Origin: Auxenochlorella pyrenoidosa
Lineage: Eukaryota; Chlorophyta; Trebouxiophyceae; Chlorellales; Chlorellaceae
Reading direction: 5' to 3'
Assembly (NCBI GenBank): GCA_001430745.1
Contig: KQ482003.1
Location: forward strand, 64,880-78,599
DNA length: 13,720 nucleotides
This document shows, piece by piece, positions 6,801 through 13,300 of this stretch; positions within the stretch are counted from its first letter, which is position 1; the number at the start of each line of letters is the position of its first letter. A model generated the notes under the pieces. It did no database searches. It was not told the origin of the DNA and saw only the letters and a list, made by a program, of their open reading frames with translations. Position numbers and translations under genes: made by a program.

Positions 6801-8900
6801 TGGGGCTCCTCCCATAGGCACCGCGCCCGGCCCGGCAGTGCGGCGCCCACCTGCTCCAGCAGGGACTCGTCCTTGTCCAGACCCAGCCGCGGCAGGTTGA
6901 GCATGCTGCCCTCCAAGCCTGCGCAGCGGGGGTAGCAGGCACGGGCCGTCGGCACGACGGCGAGGCCAGGAGCGCGTGGTGGTGCGCACACAGCATGGAC
7001 GGCGTCCGGCTGCCCCGCCAGAGCCGCGGTCCTGCCAGCCACGTGGAAACCCACCGGAGGTCTGGAAGATCTGCTTCCAGATGACGCCGATGTCACGCAC
7101 GATGGCAGCCTCTACCTCTGTCGGGAAGCTCCCCAGGTGCACCCGCTTGCCGTGCACTGGGGTGGGAAGGGGGTTGGGGTGGGGGCCCAGAGGGGGGGGC
7201 AAAGCTGGGCATCGGCGCGCAGGTTGCCCGCGCCCAGCAAAGCACAAGAGCGCGGGCAAGAGCACGAGCTGGATGAGCTGCAACGGCGGCATCGTGCGGC
7301 AGCACACCAAGGTCCTGCCTGCTGCCAGCACCGGCCCTGCACAGGCCTGCCCACAGACCCAGGCGCAGCGCGCCCCACCGTGGATGGCGGCCGCAAAGCT
7401 GCTGCTGTCGGTGTTGCGGCTCACGCCGACGTAGCCAGAGGTGTTGTCTCGGCGCCGGGTGGCCGCCGTGGTGGGGCCCGCCGTCGCCACGGCCGCCAGC
7501 CCGTCTGCCAGCACCGGGGAGGCCCACTCCTCCAGAATGTGGGGCAGCAGGTGCTCCTGCCGGCGGGGCGAGGCGGCGCAGGGCGCTCATGAGCGGCAGG
7601 CTCATGGAGGGGGAGGGCTGCTGGGGCTGTTTGTGGGCAGGGTGGTGGGCTGCTGGTGCCGAGGCGGCGCTGCACAGGTCTTTCACAGCCAGAGCGCAGT
7701 GCCGCGGCGGTGATTGGCCCCATGCATGGGCTGCACCCGGTGCCTGCGCAGCCCAGCAGCAGGCAGGCCGGCTTGCGTCGTGGGGCGGGGCCCCGGCACC
7801 CACCTGCAGGTCTGGCAGGCTGCACCTGTGCAGCTTCACCAGCAGCATGGAGTCGTCCGTGTAGCAGTCCAAGGGGAAGTTGAGCCCGGGCTCGGCCGCC
7901 GCCGCTGCCAGCCGCACCAGCTCCTCGGCGGGGGGGACGGGGGCGTCGGGGCCAGGCGGCGCCCCCGCTGGGTGCAGGGCCTGCCACAGCCGGATGTGGT
8001 CGTGCCCCACCGCTGCCACCGCAGCAGACTTGTAGCCGCCGCAGCGCAGCCAGCCCTGCACTCGAGGGGGCGGTCAGCGGCGGGCATGAGCGCTGCATGC
8101 GAGGCAGGGCTGCCTCATCTGGCGGGAGGAGTCAGCGGAGAGCCTGGGCGCCCAATGCCTGGCGGGCCCGCTGCCAGCGCTGGAGCAAGGGCAGATGCAG
8201 GGCAGACGAGCCCCACCTGGGCCAGGAGCTTCACGGCCAGCTTGAACTGGCCACTGCCTGGAGGCGCCTCCGCCACGCCACGCATGCCATGCAGAGCGCC
8301 AGCAGGCTGCTGCGCCCCGCCCTGAGCGCCGGTGCCCGGACTGCCAGGCAAGGGCTCGCTCTGCGCCGCCCTCAGCGCGCGGCACGGCGGCTGGGCGTCT
8401 CCACCTGGCGGTGCTGCAGGCCCTGGCTCAGCCGCGCCAAACTCGTACGTGAGGGCTCCATTTGCAGCAATCGATACCAGGCGTGGCGGTTCCACCGCAC
8501 CAGATGCGATGCCCTGCGCGAGGGTCTGCTGCACGCCCGCCGCCAGGCTCTGCTGCAGGGGGCCAATGCTGCCAGTTGCGGGCCGTGCAACTGTCGCGGG
8601 CGCCACGGGCACAAGCGTCGGAGGCATGGGCTGCGCCCCCTGCTGTGCCTGCTGCTGCAGAGGCACAGGAGGCGGCGGCGGCAGAGCCTGCCCCGTCCTT
8701 ACTGGCTGCTCCGATGGCACCGCTAGCAAGCCCCCTGCTTCACCGCCATCGCCGATGTCCGATAGGTAGCTGGCAACAAAGTCGCCCGCCTGCTCGAGGG
8801 CCGCGGGCGCGTCATCACTGGAGGTGGCAGCGCCGGCAGCCGGGCCGGGTGGGCGCACATCAGGTGTGCCACCCCGTTGCGCTGCCTCCTCTGCACTCAT
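1..8900 (-). CDS. Giant AP2 / GATA-like zinc finger / B3 composite transcription factor, 14 exons, 3' end outside window
   Basis: Predicted nuclear DNA-binding regulator. Exons inferred from splice sites and frame: 8900-8217, 8055-7804, 7556-7379, 7156-7055, 6918-6851, 6685-6571, 6408-4975, 4759-4703, 4509-4393, 4203-3552, 3351-1706, 1577-1233, 1045-715, 497-1. Every junction keeps the frame, and the proposed introns are GT-AG of about 130-250 nt. The protein (about 2,159 residues to the edge) has AP2 at about 352-405, an Asp/Glu tract, GATA-like fingers starting at about C633, C1077, C1206, C1355 and C1571, B3-like regions at about 945-1021 and 1770-1902, and basic KRK/KRRR clusters. The ATG at 8900 (MSAEEAAQRG) follows a likely 5'-UTR acceptor at 8968. 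The last junction (715/497) is the least certain. It could be two genes, since a TGTAA signal lies in the 4702-4510 intron, but the B3 domain reads across that intron. Domain calls are by eye; the specific function and target genes are unknown. Confidence 0.75.
239..277 (-). repeat. (CTG)13 triplet repeat encoding poly-Gln
   Basis: Thirteen perfect CTG units. On the minus strand, in the open frame of the last exon, they encode 13 Gln, preceded by QAAAPPPTS and followed by SSPRHTEAPPPAARPVVMPS. The Gln/Pro-rich context fits an activation-type or disordered tail. Confidence 0.9.
791..823 (-). repeat. (CTG)11 triplet repeat, poly-Ala or poly-Gln depending on splicing
   Basis: There are eleven perfect CTG units on the plus strand (CAG on the minus strand). 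In the frame of exon 13 they read as GCA, giving poly-Ala. In the frame used by the last exon they would read as CAG, giving poly-Gln after SEKR. Which is used depends on the uncertain junction downstream of exon 13. Confidence 0.9.
990..1577 (-). other. B3-like region 2 with internal duplication, exons 12-13
   Basis: Exon 11 ends GLCIWLDDDHT and joins exon 12 (1577-1233): VEVSEFCSKHSCLRMP, then WAGLLPHGSLDIRLAG and further on LAGLPHGGAVDLCLAGN, ASVKKWRVEL. Exon 13 opens KLYRHLEVDTGDRLLLQR. The order LRMP-type strand, LP-x-G-x-x-x-x-L-x-x-G, KKWRVEL, then L-x-V-x-x-GDRLLL is the B3 layout, including the conserved GD turn before the last strand. The two LPHG-containing strands look like copies 58 residues apart, so this may be one expanded B3 or a half-domain duplication. 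Confidence 0.6.
1056..1083 (+). repeat. GGGA-rich tract, potential G-quadruplex opposite an intron polypyrimidine tract
   Basis: Several runs of three to five G separated by single A lie on the plus strand. On the coding (minus) strand this is the C/T-rich tract just before the exon 13 acceptor CCCAG, so its main role is probably splicing. Confidence 0.6.
1974..2075 (-). other. Putative bipartite nuclear localisation signal
   Basis: KQPARKRKL (2075-2049) is followed about 20 residues later by AAKRRRQQQ (KRRR at 1985-1974) within a Gln/Ala/Pro-rich linker. Two basic clusters in a disordered region downstream of the last finger fit nuclear import; this is inferred from composition. Confidence 0.55.
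2220..2300 (-). other. GATA-like zinc finger 5 (CX2CX19CX2C)
   Basis: CTRC (1571-1574), loop GATTSKRQWNRHPGTKAWL, then CAKC (1594-1597) followed by FSPARTEFDKQQR. GATT-S resembles the GATST start of finger 2 and the QWNRHPGTKAWLC half resembles finger 4, tying the canonical and divergent copies together. Confidence 0.8.
2862..2948 (-). other. GATA-like zinc finger 4 (CX2CX21CX2C)
   Basis: CLEC (1355-1358) is followed by 21 residues ending WHSHPETQARWL and then CHPC (1380-1383), followed by FNCVRNQQKRQG. The loop is two residues longer than in the neighbours, but the W-x-x-HPxT-x-x-x-xLC core aligns without gaps. The extra residues sit in the GSGSANGPS segment. Confidence 0.75.
3315..3595 (-). 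other. GATA-like zinc finger 3, split by a phase-2 intron in the loop
   Basis: CTHCGAGCTAKKNY in exon 10 (3595-3552) joins through a split Lys codon to HPETGQRLCSTC in exon 11 (from 3351), giving CX2CX19CX2C (C1206, C1209, C1229, C1232). If the intron 3551-3352 were retained the frame would end at once, because the AAG codon is followed by TGA. The donor is GTGAGG and the acceptor CCTCTGCAG. The second half carries the HPETG motif shared with the other copies. Confidence 0.8.
3902..3982 (-). other. GATA zinc finger 2 (CX2CX19CX2C), the most canonical copy
   Basis: CTEC at residues 1077-1080 is followed by GATSTALWRRPPQGKEHTL and CDEC (1100-1103), then GKRAWQAHQR. The T-x-x-LWRR-x-P-x-G-K and LCDECG features are diagnostic of GATA-type fingers. 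The spacing of 19 is within the GATA range. This copy makes the GATA assignment of the whole array credible. Confidence 0.85.
4069..4104 (-). repeat. GCGGCC hexanucleotide repeat encoding an Arg-Gly tract
   Basis: Four perfect GCGGCC units (4073-4096) plus imperfect flanks are read on the minus strand as alternating Gly-Arg, just after B3-like domain 1. RG-rich tracts often bind nucleic acid or are methylated; that role is only possible here. Confidence 0.8.
4148..4759 (-). other. B3-like DNA-binding domain 1, assembled from three exons
   Basis: Exon 8 (4759-4703, only 57 nt) gives LEHVLSTEEAAAKSLILP. Exon 9 (4509-4393) gives AVWRSLLGPLHGGEVLLRA then QPGGAERCLRLCGALLEAP. Exon 10 opens DVFKELGLVADCRVVLRLQ. 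The joined run of about 77 residues matches the B3 plan: L-x-x-x-L-S/T-x-x-x-x-x-x-x-LxIP, then a hydrophobic strand with a G-containing turn, then F-x-x-x-x-x-L-x-x-x-D-x-V-x-F/L. All three exons meet in phase 1. It is short for B3 (usually about 100 residues) and lacks an obvious GW motif, so call it B3-like. The recognition is by pattern, not search. Confidence 0.6.
4619..4623 (-). terminator. Candidate TGTAA polyadenylation signal inside the intron between exons 8 and 9
   Basis: TGTAA is the usual polyadenylation signal of green algae, and this was the only copy noticed on the minus strand. It lies 27 nt beyond an in-frame TAA (4652-4650) that would be reached if exon 8 were not spliced at 4702. 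It may mark an alternative 3' end giving a shorter AP2 + single-finger protein, or may be chance. Confidence 0.35.
5834..5911 (-). other. GATA-like zinc finger 1 (CX2CX18CX2C)
   Basis: CTHC at residues 633-636 is followed after 18 residues by CTTC (655-658), with LHPATRQPLC just before the second Cys pair. The 18-residue loop is the spacing typical of plant GATA factors. The loop lacks the canonical LWR tripeptide and has an HPxT motif shared with fingers 3-5. The basic tail SYYKRHGQDRPREH continues as in GATA C-terminal extensions. Zinc binding is expected; sequence specificity cannot be told. Confidence 0.75.
5980..6148 (-). repeat. Acidic Asp/Glu low-complexity tract with pure trinucleotide runs
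   Basis: On the minus strand this codes for a strongly acidic segment of about 55 residues. It includes seven consecutive Asp codons (ATC x7 on the plus strand, 6071-6091) followed by nine Glu codons (CTC x9, 6044-6070), then further E/D-rich sequence with Ser. Such tracts occur in chromatin-binding and activating proteins; the role here is inferred. The pure triplet runs should be length-polymorphic. Confidence 0.85.
6571..6685 (-). other. Exon 6: short helical segment between AP2 and the acidic region
   Basis: This exon reads LADAPSLEGLREVLDAWVPA then NLRDAVEVLHSAGGQRAA. It looks like one or two amphipathic helices with regularly spaced Leu, Val and Trp. The acceptor CCCTGCAG and donor GTGAGC are good. 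It enters in phase 0 and leaves in phase 1, matching exons 5 and 7. No domain family is recognised. Confidence 0.6.
7055..7439 (-). other. AP2-type DNA-binding domain, split by a phase-1 intron
   Basis: The first half, in exon 3 (7556-7379), reads SGYVGVSRNTDSSSFAAAIH. The second half, in exon 4 (7156-7055), reads HGKRVHLGSFPTEVEAAIV followed by RDIGVIW. This follows the AP2 pattern: an S-x-Y-x-GV start, a W/F-x-A-x-I strand, GKxxxLG-x-F, then x-T-E-x-E-A-A-x-x-x-D in the helix. The joined domain is about 54 residues, close to the usual AP2 size of 55-60. The canonical Trp before A-x-I is Phe here and the YRGV motif is YVGV. Exon 5 (6918-6851) supplies LEGSMLNLPRLGL, matching the x-LNFP tail common after AP2 domains. 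The intron 7378-7157 begins GTGGGG and ends CCCCAG. Confidence 0.85.
7804..8900 (-). other. N-terminal region of the composite factor: low-complexity segment plus unassigned globular-looking block
   Basis: Exon 1 (8900-8217, 228 residues) is rich in Ala, Pro, Gln and Gly, with a possible acidic/hydrophobic patch around residues 35-50. It also has a non-repetitive stretch PRLVSIAANGALTYEF at 139-154. The end of exon 1 (QFKLAVKLLAQ, 218-228) joins in phase 0 to exon 2 (8055-7804). Exon 2 opens with GWLRCGGYKSAAVAAVGHDH and ends with LDCYTDDSMLLVKLHRCSLP. The mix of Trp, Tyr, His, Asp and hydrophobic residues differs sharply from the flanking low-complexity sequence and suggests a folded module of about 90 residues. 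I do not recognise a family. The intron 8216-8056 is GT-AG with acceptor TGCAG. Confidence 0.6.
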
Positions 8901-8967
8901 TGGAAATGACGGCTGCGCCCTCCCCTGCGTAACTGGCCCGCTGCAGGCTAGCCAGCCACCATCCAGC

Positions 8968-8990
8968 CTGGAAAGGAAGAGGGGGAGAGC
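8968..8990 (-). promoter_or_regulatory. Candidate 3' splice site in the 5' leader of the composite factor
   Basis: A long pyrimidine tract ending CCTCTTCCTTTCCAG (minus strand) lies 68 nt upstream of the ATG at 8900. It suggests a spliced 5' UTR with exon 8967-8901. A strong-looking donor, GAGCAGCAG|GTGGGC, at 9265/9264 is one possible partner. The transcription start is not identified. Confidence 0.4.
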
Positions 8991-9155
8991 AGCGGCTGTG
9001 AGCGGGTGGCGAGGGCAGGAGGCGGGGAGGAAGAGATGGTACCGCACCCATCCGTGCAGCGCGTCACATCACATCGACCGACAACTGCGTCCTCAACAGG
9101 CGACAGAGGCTGCGGTGCGCGAGAGCTTCGGAAACGGCGGCACCTCGACGATTGA

Positions 9156-9163
9156 GCGGGAAA
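9156..9163 (+). promoter_or_regulatory. E2F-like site GCGGGAAA
   Basis: An exact match to the E2F/DP consensus (TTTCCCGC on the other strand), followed closely by a second TAGCGGGC half-like element. It lies about 256 nt upstream of the composite factor ATG. In plants and algae such sites mark S-phase genes; activity is unproven. Confidence 0.35.
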
Positions 9164-9918
9164 AATAGCGGGCAGCTCATCATACGACTGAATTTCCATC
9201 CCACAAGCTGCAGCAGGGTGCCAGGCCGGGGTTTGGTCTGCGAACGGGTCGCGTTTCTGCCCACCTGCTGCTCGCACAGCGGGAGGGTCGGGGCCCCGCG
9301 CAGCAGGTGCACCAATCTGTCCCAAACGTTGTAGGAAACCTGCGGCAGCTGGGCTCGAGCTTCAACCAAAAAGCCCTTGCTGGCTTTGCGAGTCTCTGGC
9401 TTTAGCTGCCACTGGGTAGAAATATGAGCGCAGGGCACTACTGCAAAGCCCCGATCGAAGCCCCAAGCGGGGATGCGGGCCCTACCAGTGGCACGGCAGG
9501 CGCAGCAGCAGCGGCGCACCTTGCGGCACCGCCGAGCGGTGGGCTCTGCAAGCCTGCGGCCTTGAGCAGGTGTAGGGCCTGCCTTTTCCATTGTGCAGGC
9601 AGCATGCAGGCAGTTGTATCTAGCATGATACACAGCGCGATCCCCTGAGTGTACGCGCCAGAGGTGAGGTATAGTTGGGCGTCAGGAAGTCGAGACGTTC
9701 ACGCAAGCGGTGCCGGGCATGTGCTTCCAAATCAACGCTGCTGCTCGAGGTATGCTCAATCTGTGACACCTGTGTGTGCTGAATGAATCTTCCACAAACA
9801 ATGCAGGGTGTGGCCTTCCACCACCAGAAAGGGGGAGCTGCCGCCAACCCGAGTGCCTTGTGCCCGCCCCGTGTGCGACCAGGAGGGTAAAGTGCAGTGA
9901 GGGTGGGGGAAGGATGTA

Positions 9919-9926
9919 CATGCATG
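9919..9926. promoter_or_regulatory. RY/Sph-type motif CATGCATG (distal copy)
   Basis: The palindromic 8-mer CATGCATG is the core recognised by plant B3 domains of the ABI3/FUS3 group. This copy is 165 nt upstream of the TATA box. Confidence 0.35.
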
Positions 9927-10062
9927 CCAGAGTTCAAACAGCGCTTCTGCCAGGCTCATATAGATGTATCGTTCCGAGGCGGAAAGCCTGTTGACATCAA
10001 GGAGGCGGCGGCGCCAGGTCAGCAGCCCAGCAGGATCATGTGGCTGCAAGCCACGCAATTGA

Positions 10063-10070
10063 CATGCATG
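10063..10070. promoter_or_regulatory. RY/Sph-type motif CATGCATG (TATA-proximal copy)
   Basis: The palindrome ends 13 nt before the TATA box of the DHQ-SDH gene, a position typical of core-promoter-proximal elements. The link to B3-like proteins is by motif resemblance only. Confidence 0.4.
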
Positions 10071-10083
10071 CGCCTTGGATCGG

Positions 10084-10091
10084 TATAAAAG
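10084..10091 (+). promoter_or_regulatory. TATA box (TATAAAAG) of the DHQ-SDH gene
   Basis: A perfect TATAAAAG lies 77 nt before the ATG at 10161, implying transcription start near 10110-10120 and a 5' leader of about 45 nt. There is no ATG between that start and 10161. Confidence 0.75.
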
Positions 10092-10160
10092 AAGGCCGAG
10101 TCGGGCAGCTACGACGGCCAGCATACCTCCCTGCACTGCAGCTGCAGGTTGTTTGCAGCT

Positions 10161-10343
10161 ATGCGGGCAGCAACAGCCACTTGGAAAGGTTCAGAGCGCT
10201 GTACTGGCAGCAGGCAGGCTCCTGGTCGCAACCAAAGCAGCGCCGCGACACGAGTCGTCCGCCAGCTGAGTGGCAGCAGCGCACAGGCTGCCCAACAAGC
10301 GCAGCGACGGTCGAGGGCTTGCCTGCGAGCCCCTGCAGCCGCA
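10161..10343 (+). other. Predicted chloroplast transit peptide of DHQ-SDH
   Basis: The first 61 residues start MRAATATWKGSERCTGSRQ. They are rich in Ala, Ser, Arg, Gln and Thr with almost no acidic residues, then RACLRAPAAA precedes an internal Met (10344, MDTAGSPAASS). This is typical of a plastid targeting sequence, ahead of the catalytic domain starting near TLLCTSLVA. The internal ATG has a good context and could start a cytosolic form. Confidence 0.65.
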
Positions 10344-13300
10344 ATGGACACCGCGGGCAGCCCTGCGGCAAGCTCCGCAGCCGACGAGCCCGCCGCGCCG
10401 TCGGCCGCGCAGCGCACGCTGCTGTGCACCAGCCTGGTGGCCACCAGCGTGGAGGGCATGCTGGCAGAGGCGCAGGAGGCGGTGGCCAATGGCGCTGACA
10501 TAGTGGAACTGCGGCTCGACTACCTCGAGTCCTTTGCCCCCGACACCGACCTGCCGCGCCTCATCTCGCAGTGCCCGCTGCCGGCCATCGCCACGTACCG
10601 GCCAGTGTGGGAAGGGTGAGCTCTCGGAGCACCAGTCCATGTGCAGGCGCAGGGCGCAGCATTGTCATCGCAAGTGCCATGCCAGTGTCGGGACAAGGCA
10701 CAATGCAGCAGTTGTGCCATTGCTGGGCAAACAGCAGCAGAAAATGGCCGTGCTGTGTCCTCACATCAGCGGAGTGCCTGGAAAGTGGTGATTTCAGCAG
10801 CGATTCGGCAGCTCCAGCTCTTTTGTTCTCACGACCATCCCCTTTGCGCCACTGCCCGCCCTGCAGCGGCAAGTACGATGGCCCCGAGGCCCAGCGCCTG
10901 GCGGCGCTGCGCCTGGCTGCCCTGAGCGGCGCCGCCTACGTCGACGTGGAGCTCAAGATCGCGCCCGTCTTCTTCGCAGGCGAGGGCCACGCGCCGCCAC
11001 AGGCGCCGCCGCTGCCCGCTGCAGCGCCGGGCGCGCTCTGCAGCAAGCGGCCCGCCGCACCTGCGCCCCGCTGCGCTCTGCTCACTCCGCCCCGCAGTCC
11101 CCTCTGCTCGCCGCCAAGCCTGCAGCCAAGAGCGAGCTGCCCGCCACCACCAAGATTATTGTGTCCTCTCACGACTACGAGAAGACGGCTAGCGAGGAGG
11201 AGCTGCAGACGCTGGTGGAGGTGAGGCGCCGCTCCACTGCCGCCCTCAGGGGCTTGGGGGGGGGGCGCGCAGGGAGCACTTGGGAGCACGCGCTGCTTGG
11301 CTGGGGCCGCATGACGCTAGTGGCGAGGTATCCTGAGCTGGGGGCTGAGCTGCCCGGCATGGATGGCGCTTTGAGGGCAGGCCCAGCAGCTGGCCGGCCG
11401 CCGTTGCAATGTAGCCCCCCACAAGCGCCCCGGCGCCCCCGCCCCCGGCCCTGCAGCGCTGCTACGGCGCCGGCGCCGACATTGTCAAGTTTGCCACCAT
11501 GGCAAACGACATCACGGGTGGGTGTGCGGGCTGGGGAGGCCGCAGAGGCTGGGCACGCCCCTCAGCCTCTGCAGAGCAGACGAGCGCAGACCGCTGGCTC
11601 CTGGCGCGCTCCCAGCCCGGCACGGCAGCAGGAGGAGCTTGGGAGCACTGGCCGTGAGGGATGCACTGGGTGCGCCAAGCGAGGCCCGGCCTCCCTCCTC
11701 CTGCAGCATGTGGGTCCTTGCTTGCCCCCAACCGCCGCCGCCCTCGGCCGTCCCCATCCCCCGCAGACGCGCACCGCGTGCTGTCTGTGCTGCGCCGCTG
11801 CCCGGTGCCCTGCATCGCGCTGGCCATGGGCGAGCGGGGCCAGATCACGCGCCTGCTGGCGCCCAAGTATGGCGGCTTCCTCACCTTTGGGGCGCTGTCG
11901 CCGGAGCGAGCGTCGGGTGAGGGCCGGCGGGGTGGCGGGCGCGCTGATGGGGCCCTGTTGCCTGCGTGCACACGCCGCGCTGGCAGCATTGCGGCTTGCC
12001 TGCTGCTGAACACGATGGGCGGTTGGAGCCCAGTTCGTCTGGATCCCCGAAGCTTCTGCAGCAGCAGCAGCAGCAGCCCTGGAGATGGTGCAGCAGCAGG
12101 GGAGTGCGAGGAGAGTGCTGCACCAAGCACGAAGCTGGCACCTCGCAGAGGAGAGGCCAGAGCCTCAAACCTGCAGGCCCGCCTGCCCACGCCCACGCCA
12201 GCCCGCTCCATGCCCCGCCTCCCACCCGCCCTGTGCCGCAGCGCCTGGCCAGCCAACGCTGCAGCAGCTGAGCGGCATGTACGGGCTGAAGCAGCAGCGG
12301 CGCGACACGGCGGTGTTTGGCATTGTGGGCAACCCGGTCAGCCATAGGTGAGCCACCGCCTTGAGCGGGTGCTCTGCTCAGAGACAGTGTGTGGAGCAAG
12401 CTGGCCTCCAGTGGCACTGCACTGCAGCAAGCACATGTACCCCGGACAGCTATCGCTTGCTCCGGGCTGCCCGCGCGTTGCCCACTGCTGCATGCCTCCT
12501 CTGACCCGCCACACCCCTGCCGCGCCCGCTGCAGCCGCAGCCCAGCCATCCACAACGCGGCGCTGCAGCAGCTGGGGCTGAACGCGGTGTACGTGCCCCT
12601 GCTGGTGGACGACATGCCAGCCTTCCTGGCCACCTTCACGGGTGGGTGGGGCCCGGGCGATATTGGGCTGCGGGGGGGTGTGCCGCGGGTGTGTGGGGTG
12701 TGCTTGGAGGACGTGAGAGGGGATGTGCATGCCTGCCAGGGCAGAACACCAGTGCCATCGCTGCCCGTGCACAGGCCCGGGCTCGGGCCGGCCCCGCAAA
12801 GCGCCTGCCTCCCCACCCGCCAACCCCTCTACCCCCCCCCACCCACACACACACCTCCAACCCTGCTCCGCCCCCACGCAGACGCCGACTGGGTTGGGTT
12901 CAGCGTGACCATCCCCCACAAGCAGGCGGCGCTGGAGGGGGCCCAGAAGGTGGACGCGGTGGCGGCGCAGGTGCGCAACCCCCCCCCCCCTCTCCCCTCC
13001 CCCGCACCCCAGCCCTCAACCCCCGCACCCGGCCGCCACGGCGGCGCAGCGGGGGCGGTCTGCACTGCAGCCTGGTTGCCCTTCCTCGCGCATCCCAGCA
13101 CCTGCTGGCGGTGTGCCTGCTGCCCCGCACGCAGGCGCCGGCGGCATGCCGCCACGGCGGGTTTCTATGTGCGGCCCCGCCACGCACCTGCAGCCACTTT
13201 CTTCGCCGCTATGCCCGCCCGCCCACCCGCAGATTGGCGCCGTCAACACGCTGGTGCGGCAGGATGACGGGCTGTCGCTCAAGGGCTACAACACCGACTG

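Larger units (their letters stand above)
9048..10083. promoter_or_regulatory. Divergent intergenic/promoter region between the transcription factor and the shikimate gene
   Basis: About 1 kb of visibly lower GC sequence than the flanking genes. It has no long frame with convincing protein character and no tRNA. It holds an E2F-like site at 9156, RY-type CATGCATG motifs at 9919 and 10063, and the approach to the TATA box. Short protein-like frames occur (9920-10020 on either strand; 9265-9480 minus) but lack supporting start or splice context. The minus-strand 5' leader probably occupies the left part. Confidence 0.55.

Noticed and set aside
9064..9633. Minus-strand 189-residue frame upstream of the composite factor as an extra gene or coding first exon
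   Set aside because: Parts look protein-like (KPETRKASKGFLVEARAQ) and a GTGGGC donor is present at 9264, but joining that donor to the acceptor at 8968 in this frame leads to an early stop, and no other partner was found.
9048..10083. tRNA or other structured RNA in the intergenic region
   Set aside because: No cloverleaf, A/B box pair or conserved RNA motif could be recognised by eye.
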